DNA of 64,000 nt. Origin: Phycisphaerae bacterium. GTDB taxonomy: Bacteria; Planctomycetota; Phycisphaerae; UBA1845; PWPN01. The stretch covers positions 1-64,000 of the forward strand of contig JAUCQB010000161.1 of NCBI GenBank assembly GCA_030372985.1, in the 5' to 3' direction. The stretch's first letter is position 1. Each line of letters opens with the position of its first letter. Positions 27,551-35,561 of the stretch are shown piece by piece. Both the position numbers and the translations under genes were made by a program. The notes below the pieces were generated by a model. It did no database searches and had not been told where the DNA came from. It was given only the letters and a program-made list of their open reading frames with translations.

Positions 27551-28876
27551 TTGGAAATTGACCAACGAGCCAACTTAACGGTTCAGCGGGAGCGGGCGGT
27601 CCTGGTCGGGCTCGAACTGCGCGGAGCGGAGCACGACGGTGTGGAATCCCTGCGCGAACTGGAGGCCCTGGCCGAGTCGGCGGGGGCCGTCGTCGTGGAC
27701 ATGATGCTCCAGCGACGAGACCGCGCAGATCCGCAGTACTACATCGGCAAGGGCAAGGTCGAGGAGCTGATCGCCCGCATCGAACAGCACGCAGCGGACC
27801 TGGTGATCTTCGATGATGACCTGTCGCCGGCTCAGATCCGCGAACTGGAGTCGGCCTGCAAGGCCATGGTGATCGACCGCAGCGAGCTGATCCTCGACAT
27901 CTTTGCCTCCCGGGCCCGCACCCATGAGGCCCGCCTTCAGGTGGAACTGGCTCAGCTCGAGTACACCGCCCCGCGTTTGCGGGGCATGTGGACGCACCTC
28001 GAGCGGATCGCCGGGGCCGGCGGGGGCACGGGAGCCGGAGTGGTCGGCGGCATCGGCACCCGCGGGCCGGGCGAGCGTCAGATCGAAATTGACCGTCGCA
28101 TCGTTTCCCGACGCGTCACCCAACTCAAACGCCAGATCGCTGAAATCGATCGTCGCAAGGTCCGTCAGGTGCAGTCGCGGGAGGAGCATTTCAACGTATC
28201 GCTGGTCGGTTATACCAACGCGGGCAAGAGCTCCTTGATGAATGCTCTCACCGACGCCGGCGTCGTGGCCGCCGATCGTCTGTTTGCCACCCTGGACACC
28301 AAGACGCGCAAGTGGAAACTGGGGGGTGGAGACGAGGTCCTGCTCAGCGACACGGTCGGCTTCATCCGGCGTTTGCCGCACCACCTTGTCGCCTCGTTCC
28401 GCGCCACGCTGGAAGAAGCGATCAATGCGGATCTGCTCCTCCACGTGGTCGACGCCTCCTCACCCTCGGCGTGGGACCAGTGTCAGGCGGTGACCAGGGT
28501 ACTGCAAGACCTGGGATGTGCCGGTAATCGCACCCTGGTGCTGCTCAACAAGATCGACGTACTCTGGGACGACAGCCATCTGCGCGTCTTGCAGCAGAGA
28601 CTGCCGGACGCCCTGCCGATTTCGGCGCACAGCGGAGCGGGTCTTGACGAGCTGACCAAGATGGTCCGGGAGATGATGACCGGACCTTCGCAGCGAGTCA
28701 CCGTCCGGCTGACCACGGCCGACGGTCGAGCGATCGCGTTTATCGAACGGCACTCGCAGGTTCTCGATCGGCGCTACGATACCCACTCCGTGGAGATGGA
28801 CGTCGTGGTCGGCAGCCTGGTCCTGAATCGTCTGCAGGCCACTTTTCCGACGACCACAGTCCTTCGTAGCGCATGA
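27551..28876 (+). CDS. hflX: GTPase HflX
   Basis: Ribosome-associated GTPase that splits stalled ribosomes. 441 residues from TTG 27551. The N-terminal HflX domain contains YYIGKGKVEEL and the glycine-rich GAGGGTGAGVVGGIGTRGPGE; a coiled segment leads to the G domain with G1 GYTNAGKSS (residues ~219-227), G3 DTVGFIRRLPHHLV and G4 NKID. It begins 24 bp after rpoD and is probably co-transcribed with it. Confidence 0.96.
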   Translation: MEIDQRANLTVQRERAVLVGLELRGAEHDGVESLRELEALAESAGAVVVDMMLQRRDRADPQYYIGKGKVEELIARIEQHAADLVIFDDDLSPAQIRELESACKAMVIDRSELILDIFASRARTHEARLQVELAQLEYTAPRLRGMWTHLERIAGAGGGTGAGVVGGIGTRGPGERQIEIDRRIVSRRVTQLKRQIAEIDRRKVRQVQSREEHFNVSLVGYTNAGKSSLMNALTDAGVVAADRLFATLDTKTRKWKLGGGDEVLLSDTVGFIRRLPHHLVASFRATLEEAINADLLLHVVDASSPSAWDQCQAVTRVLQDLGCAGNRTLVLLNKIDVLWDDSHLRVLQQRLPDALPISAHSGAGLDELTKMVREMMTGPSQRVTVRLTTADGRAIAFIERHSQVLDRRYDTHSVEMDVVVGSLVLNRLQATFPTTTVLRSA

Positions 28877-29230
28877 CGGGGCCGGTCCGCAACGGCCGGC
28901 GAGGTACCGGGCAGGCCGGACGGAATCGTCCTGCCGCTCTTCCCGGCATCGTCATCTTCGGCCAGCGATATGCTTCTTCGAATCGGCGGCGCGGTCGGGT
29001 GGTCGACCGATAAGCCCGCTGCCCGCGAACAAGACCTCATAACGACGGGATGATTGCCTGTGGTTGTTCCGGTTTTGGGTGATTTCCAGCCTGCCGGCTG
29101 CCTGCGGCATGGAAGGTCCGATATTACTCGCTTTAATGCTTTGTCAGATAAGAGTTTATGTTTGTCTGATGCTGAAGCTTTCGGGTCGCAAGAATATCGT
29201 CAAAAACCTGCGTGCCGGCCCGTTTTTCCC

Positions 29231-29259
29231 TTGATCCGCCCAGGGCGGGGGGGTAGAAT
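29231..29259 (+). promoter_or_regulatory. Sigma-70 promoter of the PEP-CTERM gene
   Basis: TTGATC (29231-29236), 17 bases, TAGAAT (29254-29259). Start is predicted near 29266, leaving a leader of about 194 bases. The gap upstream (28877-29230) holds no gene I can support. Confidence 0.65.
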
Positions 29260-29266
29260 GCGGTAC

Positions 29267-29311
29267 ATGTGGAGGAGGTGCGCGGGCGCCCACGCACGTG
29301 GGTGACCGCGC
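29267..29311 (+). other. Possible leader peptide and hairpin in the 5' leader
   Basis: A 12-codon frame, MWRRCAGAHARG, starts one base after the predicted transcription start and ends at 29305. Its 3' half lies within a strong hairpin: GCGCGG (29280-29285) pairs with CCGCGC (29306-29311), and CCCAC (29289-29293) with GTGGG (29298-29302). A second hairpin with outer arms GGCGGGA/TCCCGCC occupies 29315-29354. This suggests a structured regulatory leader; translation of the frame is unproven. Confidence 0.3.
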
Positions 29312-29459
29312 ACAGGCGGGAGAGAGAGAAAATTCCTTCCAGGGAATTCCCGCCGAACAACAGAGAGAGGGCTCGTTTTCGTGCCTCACGACCAGCGTTG
29401 AGCACGAAATACGAGCGTGTCGGGAGAGACAGCGGTTTTTGCGAAGATGGGAGAGAGAG

Positions 29460-30839
29460 ATGAGAAGAAGCCTCAGCATTTCCATGTTTCTGCTGGCAGT
29501 GTCGGCCCTGGCATTCTGGGCCGTCGCTCCTGCACAAGCGGTGTTGCTCTCGGATCTGGTCAACTATGATCCGCAGACCACACCTCCGGAACTGATTCCC
29601 AGCATCACGATCGGTGACAAGACGTTCACCAACTTCACGGTGACCATCACCGGCATTCAGCCGTACATGGCCGATGCCGCCAACATCATGGTCACCGGCG
29701 TGGAGGACAGTGGCGTCTACGGCCTGAAGTTCACGACCGCGAATCCGGCGGTGGCAATGATGTTCGCCAGTCCCGGCGGCTTCGTCGACGTGCTTCTGGG
29801 CTTCGATGCGATCGCCACCCCGCCGTTCAAGATCACGGCCGTGAATCTGTCCTTTGCGGGTACCGCTCCGCCGGACGGGCTGACGCAGATCGTCGAGACA
29901 GTCCAGGGGGGCGATGATCAGCCCACCCTGCTGCAAGTGAGCACGCTGGGTGCCAGTGCAGCTTCCGCCGTTCTTCCGAGCGAGTATGAGAGGGTCCGAG
30001 TCGTGAAAGACATTGCCGTGGTCGGGGGCGTGACCACAGGAGCATCGCTGAACGAGTTTACCCAGTTCTTTATCCAGGTTCCCGAGCCGGCGACGATCTC
30101 GCTGCTCGTGCTCGGAGGGTTGGCGCTGTTCGGGCGTACCCTGGCGAGCAGGCGCGGCCTGCTGACTGTCGCGATCATCCTGGGAGTTGGGAGCATGCTC
30201 ATTCAGCCCGGGACCGCCTCGGCGAAAATGCTCTCCGTCCTGACGGCCGACCCGACAGAGAATGTGACCTACGGCGACTTCACGTTTGACAGTTTCCAGT
30301 TCGACGTGGTTGGGATCGGCGGTAAATGCATTGCTGACAAGGATGCAATCGACGTACAGGGCTTCACGACGCCCAGCGGCAGCGAGGACGGGCTGCGTTT
30401 CGCGGGCCTGATCGCCGCGTTGTCCAATGTAACCGCCAATTCCGAGGTGACGATCACCCTGTCATACAACGTGACGCTCAACAATCCGGAAATGTGGATC
30501 CACGACGTGACCATGTCGTTCAACGGGGCTCCGACCTCGTGGGACGGTCGGGCCCAGGTTGGCAAGACCGTTCTGGTTGAGGGCAGCGGCGTGGGCGGTG
30601 CGTTGGTCTACAACGATCCGGACAATGTCGACCCCATTAAGTTGCTGGATCATCAGCTCCTGACCGGCAACTATCAGACAATCACCGTACACGACCGAAT
30701 CATTGTGGAGGGTGGGCTTAGCGGCGCCACCACGATCTCGTACATCAATCAGACATTCTCGCTGATTCCCGAGCCGGCCATGCTGATCCTGACCGTGCTC
30801 GGATTGCCGCTGGTGATCCGTCGGCGGCGGAGAGGCTAG
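29460..30839 (+). CDS. Double PEP-CTERM protein (two fused units)
   Basis: 459 residues from ATG 29460, with GGGAGAGAG upstream. Residues 1-28 are a signal peptide. A beta-rich unit follows, then a first sorting signal VPEPATISLLVLGGLALFGR near residue 207 ending in ASRRG. Directly after it comes a second signal-peptide-like helix (LLTVAIILGVGSMLI...ASA), another beta-rich unit of similar size, and a second sorting signal IPEPAMLILTVLGLPLVIRR at residue 436, ending in Arg. PEP-CTERM signals are normally found once, at the C-terminus, where exosortase cuts. The layout looks like two adjacent genes joined in frame. Confidence 0.9.
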   Translation: MRRSLSISMFLLAVSALAFWAVAPAQAVLLSDLVNYDPQTTPPELIPSITIGDKTFTNFTVTITGIQPYMADAANIMVTGVEDSGVYGLKFTTANPAVAMMFASPGGFVDVLLGFDAIATPPFKITAVNLSFAGTAPPDGLTQIVETVQGGDDQPTLLQVSTLGASAASAVLPSEYERVRVVKDIAVVGGVTTGASLNEFTQFFIQVPEPATISLLVLGGLALFGRTLASRRGLLTVAIILGVGSMLIQPGTASAKMLSVLTADPTENVTYGDFTFDSFQFDVVGIGGKCIADKDAIDVQGFTTPSGSEDGLRFAGLIAALSNVTANSEVTITLSYNVTLNNPEMWIHDVTMSFNGAPTSWDGRAQVGKTVLVEGSGVGGALVYNDPDNVDPIKLLDHQLLTGNYQTITVHDRIIVEGGLSGATTISYINQTFSLIPEPAMLILTVLGLPLVIRRRRRG

Positions 30840-30882
30840 GCTCTCCCGCCCAACGCGATTCCCAGCGTACTCTCTCGACATT

Positions 30883-30918
30883 AACGAGCGGCCGGCCTTT
30901 TGAGGTCGGCCGCTCGTT
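30883..30918 (+). terminator. Terminator after the PEP-CTERM gene
   Basis: AACGAGCGGCCG (30883-30894) and CGGCCGCTCGTT (30907-30918) form a perfect 12-bp stem, with CCT/AGG pairing inside the loop. Only a short T-run follows. Confidence 0.75.
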
Positions 30919-31016
30919 TCCATCTGAGTCTGCTGCTTGACGAAATCTCCTTCCGCCGTCAGATTGGTCGCAGATCGAGCGTAACAATCTTGTTGAAAGG
31001 AAGGGCAGGGACCTTG

Positions 31017-31982
31017 GTGAGGGATAGCCGCTGTGCCATCGGCGTGGATCTTGGAGGCCAGAGTGTCAAACTTGCATTGGTTGACGGCCAGGGGGTGATT
31101 CGCCGCAGGCGGCAGGAGTCCATCGACGCGACGAAATCCGCGGAGCAGCTCTGTGGAGTCATGCTGGACCAGATCCGACTCCTTCGTCTCGATGCCCGGT
31201 CGGAGAACCTGGCGCCCTCGGCCGTCGGGATCATTATGCCGGGCTATATGGATCGTCAGCGAACCCGGCTGATCTTTGCGGCGAACCTGCCCACCCTCAG
31301 CGGATCGAACCTGTTGGCGGATTTGCGGGCCGGGCTGGACCTGCCGGTGACTTTCGACGCGGACTCTAACGGAGCGGCGTTTGGCGAGTACTGCTACGGC
31401 GCCGGGCAAGGGGTCGATCGGCTGACTGTGGTTGCCGTCGGCACAGGAATCGGTGCCGGCGTTGTGGCGGACGGCCAGATCGTCCGGGTCCGACACCATA
31501 TCGGGGGAAGTCTGGGACACATCATCGTCGACCCGCGAGGCCTGAAATGTGCCTGTGGGGCTCGGGGATGCGTCGAGACAGTCGCTTCCGGCCGGGCTCT
31601 TGAGCGGCAGGCCCTGGAAGCCGCAGGGTCGGAACCCCACTCCCGGCTCGCAGCACTCCTGAACCAGCGGGGCAGCCTGACCGGAAAGGAGGTTGCCGAG
31701 GCTCTGGCCCAGGGGGACTCGGCGGCTTGCCGGGTGGTCCGCCAGTGCGGCTGGTGGCTGGGGGTCGCCCTCGCAAGCTGGGCGGTGGTCCACGCCCCCC
31801 GGAAGGTGCTGATCGGCGGAGGCATCGCCCAACTCGGGTTGCCCTTCATCCAGGCTATCCATGACGGATTGCAGGAAGTCGGCCAGCCGGCATTGGTTAA
31901 GGATACGACGGTTGAACCGGCCGGCCTGGGACCTGATGCCGGGGTGGTCGGGGCGGCGGGACTGGCCATGGCGGGGCTGTGA
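31017..31982 (+). CDS. ROK family sugar kinase (glucokinase-like)
   Basis: Phosphorylates a hexose, most likely glucose, with ATP in the cytoplasm. About 321 residues. The N-terminal IGVDLGGQSVKLALVD is the ATP-binding phosphate-1 motif (DxGG), DADSNGAAFGEY contains the catalytic Asp region, VVAVGTGIGAGVV is phosphate-2, and GHIIVDPRGLKCACGARGCVE is the ROK zinc-binding signature. The start is GTG 31017 or TTG 31014, both after GAAAGGAAGGG. No helix-turn-helix precedes the kinase domain, so it is a kinase rather than a repressor. Confidence 0.9.
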   Translation: MRDSRCAIGVDLGGQSVKLALVDGQGVIRRRRQESIDATKSAEQLCGVMLDQIRLLRLDARSENLAPSAVGIIMPGYMDRQRTRLIFAANLPTLSGSNLLADLRAGLDLPVTFDADSNGAAFGEYCYGAGQGVDRLTVVAVGTGIGAGVVADGQIVRVRHHIGGSLGHIIVDPRGLKCACGARGCVETVASGRALERQALEAAGSEPHSRLAALLNQRGSLTGKEVAEALAQGDSAACRVVRQCGWWLGVALASWAVVHAPRKVLIGGGIAQLGLPFIQAIHDGLQEVGQPALVKDTTVEPAGLGPDAGVVGAAGLAMAGL

Positions 31983-32017
31983 AAAACCGAGGCCGGGCTT
32001 TGCCCGGTCAAGGTCAT

Positions 32018-32046
32018 TTGCCCGCCCGGCATGTTTCTGGTACACT
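32018..32046 (+). promoter_or_regulatory. Sigma-70 promoter of rpsP-trmD-rplS
   Basis: TTGCCC (32018-32023), 17 bases, TACACT (32041-32046). The leader of ~100 bases to rpsP contains a long imperfect hairpin whose ends are GGCCGATC (near 32066) and GATCGGTC (near 32118), a possible autoregulatory structure. Confidence 0.6.
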
Positions 32047-32152
32047 ACCTGGTCTGTAAATTGAGGCCGATCCGGGTAGCTTGGTCGGCGGCAGGGAGCC
32101 TCCGGCCCGCCACCCCGATCGGTCATTGTTGTCCATTGGGAGCTGAGGTTCT

Positions 32153-32413
32153 ATGGTACGACTTCGGTTGAAAAGGACAGGTCGGCGGCATCGCCCAACC
32201 TATCGGCTGGCGGCGGTGGACAATCGATCGCCCCGCGACGGTACGGTCATTGAGGAGTTGGGGTTCTACGAACCGGCCAACCGGAATCCCGAGATGCGAT
32301 CCAACCTGAAGCGGGAGCGTGTCGAGTACTGGCTCAAGGTCGGTGCCCAGCCCAGTGACACGGCGCGTGATCTGCTCAAACGGCTCGGCTATCAGGTGAG
32401 CGGCCGGAAGTGA
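32153..32413 (+). CDS. rpsP: 30S ribosomal protein S16
   Basis: Small-subunit assembly protein. 86 residues, with the family start VRLRLKRTGRRHRPTYRLAAVD and the central FYEPANRNPE. First gene of a conserved group; trmD follows after 9 bp. rimM, which usually lies between rpsP and trmD, is missing here. Confidence 0.97.
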   Translation: MVRLRLKRTGRRHRPTYRLAAVDNRSPRDGTVIEELGFYEPANRNPEMRSNLKRERVEYWLKVGAQPSDTARDLLKRLGYQVSGRK

Positions 32414-32422
32414 GGCGATCCG

Positions 32423-33133
32423 GTGCGCATCGACGTGCTGACGCTGTTTCCCGGCGTGATGGAGCCGTTTTTCGCCTCCAGCATCATCGCACGGGCCAGG
32501 GCGGCAGGCGTCGTTTCGATCTGCTGCACGAATCTTCGAGACTTTACGACCGATCGGCATCGCAGCGTCGATGATCGGCCGTTTGGCGGCGGGCCGGGAA
32601 TGGTGATGATGTGCGGCCCGCTCTTTGACGCGATTGAGAGACTGGAGAAGGACGATCCGACCCCGGCGGTTCGCATTCTGCTGACGCCCCAGGGCGAGCG
32701 ATTCAACCAGTCGATTGCCCGCGAGTTGGCGAGTGAGAAACGGCTGATTCTGATCTGCGGCCACTACGAGGGCTTCGACGAGCGGATCCGGGTCGGCCTC
32801 AAGCCGAGGGAAATCTCGATCGGCGATTACGTGTTGTCCGGCGGCGAAGTGGCCGCGATGGCCGTGGTGGACACGGTGGTCCGGCTTCTGCCGGGAGCCC
32901 TGGGAGACGAGACGTCGGCCGAGCACGAATCGTTTTCCGGCAGCGTGCTGGAATACCCCCAGTACACGCGCCCCCGCGAGTTTCGAGGAATGCCGGTGCC
33001 GGAGGTGTTGCTGTCCGGCGATCATGCGAAAATCGCCGAATGGCGTGCCGAGCAGGCGACGAATCGAACGGCCGAACGAAGGCCCGACCTGCTGGCTCCG
33101 GCGGAATCAAAAGAGGATGACGGCCGCAGATAG
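32423..33133 (+). CDS. trmD: tRNA (guanine-N1)-methyltransferase
   Basis: Methylates G37 of tRNAs with a G at position 36, preventing frameshifting. 236 residues from a GTG start. The SPOUT trefoil-knot motifs are present: [11 protein letters not shown] at the start, [22 protein letters not shown], and [11 protein letters not shown]. The C-terminal [16 protein letters not shown] is typical. It lies 9 bp after rpsP and just before rplS. Confidence 0.97.
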   Translation: MRIDVLTLFPGVMEPFFASSIIARARAAGVVSICCTNLRDFTTDRHRSVDDRPFGGGPGMVMMCGPLFDAIERLEKDDPTPAVRILLTPQGERFNQSIARELASEKRLILICGHYEGFDERIRVGLKPREISIGDYVLSGGEVAAMAVVDTVVRLLPGALGDETSAEHESFSGSVLEYPQYTRPREFRGMPVPEVLLSGDHAKIAEWRAEQATNRTAERRPDLLAPAESKEDDGRR

Positions 33134-33152
33134 GCCGATGAGGAGCGACATC

Positions 33153-33539
33153 ATGATGAACGCGCTGATTGAGAAAGTCGAGAACACCGCCAAGAAGAAA
33201 GAACTGCCGAAGTTCTCGATCGGAGACACGGTTTCAGTCCAAGTCCGCATCGTCGAGGGTGGTAAGGAACGCATCCAGCCGTTTATCGGCGTGGTGATCG
33301 GCCGCCGCGGCCGAGGGACGGGCGAGAGCTTCACCGTTCGCCGCATCGTCAACAACGAAGGCGTCGAACGCATCTTTCCGCTCCACTCGCCAAAGGTGGC
33401 GGGCGTTGAAATCATCCGCTCGGGTCACATTCGTCGGGCCAAGCTCTATTACCTGCGGGATCGCGTGGGCAAGGCCCGCCGGTTACGAGACCGCAAGCGC
33501 GACGCCAAGCAGGCCGTCGACGCTGCTGTCCAGCAGTGA
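33153..33539 (+). CDS. rplS: 50S ribosomal protein L19
   Basis: Large-subunit protein at the 30S-50S interface. About 129 residues. Core motifs FSIGDTVSVQVRIVEGGKER, GVVIGRRGRGTGESFTVRRI and AKLYYLRDRVGKARRLR are intact. The start is ATG 33153 (ATG 33156 also possible), with GAGGAGCG 7 bases upstream; the frame extends upstream inside trmD. The Ala/Gln tail makes it slightly longer than the usual 115 residues. Confidence 0.96.
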   Translation: MMNALIEKVENTAKKKELPKFSIGDTVSVQVRIVEGGKERIQPFIGVVIGRRGRGTGESFTVRRIVNNEGVERIFPLHSPKVAGVEIIRSGHIRRAKLYYLRDRVGKARRLRDRKRDAKQAVDAAVQQ

Positions 33540-33646
33540 TGGAACCGATGTCGCTCCCGGTTCCCGGCCCGGCGTGAAGCCGTTCCTGCCGCGCGCGGAC
33601 TTGCCGCTGATCGAGACTCCGAGCACTCCAATCGGCGGGGCATCTT

Positions 33647-34015
33647 ATGGACGACCGGGCGAGACTGGGTCGGGCGGGCGAGAAGGAATCCGAGCGGTTC
33701 CTGCGCCGACAAGGCCACAAGATCATTTGCCGCAACTACCGTTGCCCGGCCGGTGAAATCGACCTTGTCAGTCTCGACGGCAAAACCATCGTCTTCACCG
33801 AGGTGAAAACTCGCTCCGATTCCGAGCGCGCCAACCCGGAGGACGCCGTCAACCCGACCAAGCGTCGCCGACTCGTTATCAGTGCTAAGTGTTTTATCCA
33901 GAAGACTCGTTCGCAGGGCCGGGCCTACCGTTTCGACATTCTGGCACTGACGGTAAACGCCAAGGGCGGGCTGGATATCGAGCACTTCAAGGGTGCTTTT
34001 TCGTGCCGTTGCTGA
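33647..34015 (+). CDS. UPF0102 (YraN) nuclease-like protein
   Basis: 122 residues of the YraN family, with a restriction-endonuclease-like fold: the N-terminal GRAGEKESERFLRRQGHKI, then EIDLVSLDGKTIVFTEVKTR, where E, D and ExK form the PD-(D/E)XK core. Often found near rplS in bacteria, as here. The role is not settled. It ends 5 bases before tatD. Confidence 0.92.
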   Translation: MDDRARLGRAGEKESERFLRRQGHKIICRNYRCPAGEIDLVSLDGKTIVFTEVKTRSDSERANPEDAVNPTKRRRLVISAKCFIQKTRSQGRAYRFDILALTVNAKGGLDIEHFKGAFSCRC

Positions 34016-34019
34016 AGTC

Positions 34020-34802
34020 ATGACCGTCGCACTGTTTGACACTCACTGCCATCTGACCTTCGACGACCTGTACCCCGGCCGTCGGCAGGTCATCGCCGAT
34101 GCTGCGGCGGCCGGGGTCACGCGAATGATCACCGTGGCCTGTGTCCCCAGCGAGTGGGAGCCGGCGTTGGCGCTGCGAAACGAGTTTCCGGCCGTCTGGG
34201 TCGCCGCTTCGGTTCATCCTCACGAGGCGGGCAAGGTCGGTCCCGGTGACCTTGACGAGCTGGCACGCATCTGGCGACGACCGGGCGTGGTCGCGGCCGG
34301 TGAGATGGGGCTGGACTACCACTACGATTTCAGCCCTCGCCAGGTGCAGCAGTCAGTTTTCGAACAGCAACTCGAACTGACTGCCGACACCGGCCTGCCG
34401 CTGGTCATCCACTGCCGGAAAGCACACGACGATGTTGTCAGACTGCTCGAACAGCACGGCTACAGAGGCAAGCCCGTCGTATTTCACTGCTTCGGCGGCG
34501 GATCTGAAGAAGCGGCTGAGCTGAGGTCCCGCGGCTGGTGGGTGTCGTTCAGCGGAATCCTGACGTTCAAGAAGGCCCGCGACGCCCAGGCGGCCTGTGC
34601 TGAAACACCGGTCGATCAGATTCTCTTTGAAACGGACGCCCCCTATCTTTCGCCTGAGCCGGTCCGCAGCAAGCGGCCCAACGAACCAGCCTTCGTTGCC
34701 CACACCGTCCGCTTCGCGGCCCAACTCCGCGGCGAGACATTCGACTCCCTCGCTGCCGCCAGCACGGCCAATGCGTTAAGGTTCTTCCGGCTTGTGAAAT
34801 AG
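34020..34802 (+). CDS. tatD: TatD family metal-dependent hydrolase
   Basis: Metal-dependent DNase or related hydrolase of the TIM-barrel amidohydrolase group. 260 residues from ATG 34020. Metal ligands: FDTHCHL (H9, H11), GEMGLDYHYD (Glu), VIHCRKAHDD (His), FHCFGG (His) and ETDAPYLSPEP (Asp). Last gene of the plus-strand run that begins at dnaG. Confidence 0.94.
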   Translation: MTVALFDTHCHLTFDDLYPGRRQVIADAAAAGVTRMITVACVPSEWEPALALRNEFPAVWVAASVHPHEAGKVGPGDLDELARIWRRPGVVAAGEMGLDYHYDFSPRQVQQSVFEQQLELTADTGLPLVIHCRKAHDDVVRLLEQHGYRGKPVVFHCFGGGSEEAAELRSRGWWVSFSGILTFKKARDAQAACAETPVDQILFETDAPYLSPEPVRSKRPNEPAFVAHTVRFAAQLRGETFDSLAAASTANALRFFRLVK

Positions 34803-34854
34803 TGGCTCGCGCCTTGCTACCCCAATAATGAGTCTTTGCCAGACGCCTCTCGCT

Positions 34855-35244
34855 TCAAATCCTCGCGATCTGCGGCAGGACGTCGAAATGGCAATCACGG
34901 CTGAACAACACCAGGTCATGCTGGATGACCAGAGCGGCGATCCAAAGATCGTTGGTCGGTATGGGCGTTCCGGCGGCACGCAGTTGCGTGAACACCTCCG
35001 CGTAAACGTGCGTCGTCTGTTCGTCCGGCAACAGAACGGCGACCCGATCGGACTGCAGAAACCGCGAGAGAACCGCCTCGTTGGCATTGGCTCGCCGGCC
35101 GGCGCGGAAGCCGGCCCGCAACTCGGCAAAGACAACAAACGGCAGGTAGATCTGGCCCGCGCGACGTACGCATGCAACCGCCTCATCGATGCCTCGGGCA
35201 AAGTCCACATACCGATTGACGTCGATGGCGATTCTCAGCGCCAT
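34855..35244 (-). CDS. vapC: PIN-domain toxin VapC
   Basis: Mg-dependent RNase toxin of a type II module. 129 residues from ATG 35244. Acidic active-site residues are the Asp in IAIDVNRY (residue 8), Glu in VFAELRAGF, Asp in TNDLWIAAL and Asp in FSRDCHFD. The antitoxin gene overlaps its start by 10 bases. The full set of acidic residues suggests an active toxin. Confidence 0.93.
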   Translation of the reverse strand: MALRIAIDVNRYVDFARGIDEAVACVRRAGQIYLPFVVFAELRAGFRAGRRANANEAVLSRFLQSDRVAVLLPDEQTTHVYAEVFTQLRAAGTPIPTNDLWIAALVIQHDLVLFSRDCHFDVLPQIARI

Positions 35245-35492
35245 GCTTCGGGATCTACCGTATCTTGCTGCCTGATCGCTTCGTCGAAAGCCGGATCGTC
35301 CTGCCAAGTGCCTGCAAGGCAATCGAGATCATCTGCAACCTGGTTCTCCTCGGGAAGACCGACCCCTCGCTTGAGGGCCTCGCGGGCAACCTGGTTCAGG
35401 CTTTTGCCTTCTTGTCTGGCCCTCTCACGGAGGGCGCGATCCAGCGCCGGGGGGATATCTCGCAGTGTGTATTGGCAGTTCTTGCCTTTCAT
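35235..35492 (-). CDS. vapB: Ribbon-helix-helix antitoxin of VapC
   Basis: 85 residues. The N-terminal part (QYTLRDIPPALDRALRERAR, then KSLNQVAREALKRGV) has the strand-helix-helix pattern of FitA/CopG-like DNA-binding antitoxins; the acidic C-terminal half (DDLDCLAGTWQDDPAFDEAI) would bind the PIN toxin. I chose ATG 35492 over an upstream ATG because the -10 box lies within the longer version. Overlap with vapC implies translational coupling and autoregulation by the pair. Confidence 0.9.
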   Translation of the reverse strand: MKGKNCQYTLRDIPPALDRALRERARQEGKSLNQVAREALKRGVGLPEENQVADDLDCLAGTWQDDPAFDEAIRQQDTVDPEAWR

Positions 35493-35498
35493 GCCTAC

Positions 35499-35527
35499 AT
35501 TATGCGCATACACGCGCATGCAGTCAA
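35499..35527 (-). promoter_or_regulatory. Promoter and operator of vapBC
   Basis: Minus strand: TTGACT (35527-35522), 17 bases, CATAAT (35504-35499). The predicted start coincides with the A of the vapB ATG, so the mRNA is leaderless. The spacer contains two direct ATGCGC words 10 bases apart, the spacing expected for side-by-side ribbon-helix-helix dimers. Confidence 0.7.
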
Positions 35528-35561
35528 GCAGGCATAAATGTCGTGGTGGCCGTTCCGCTTT

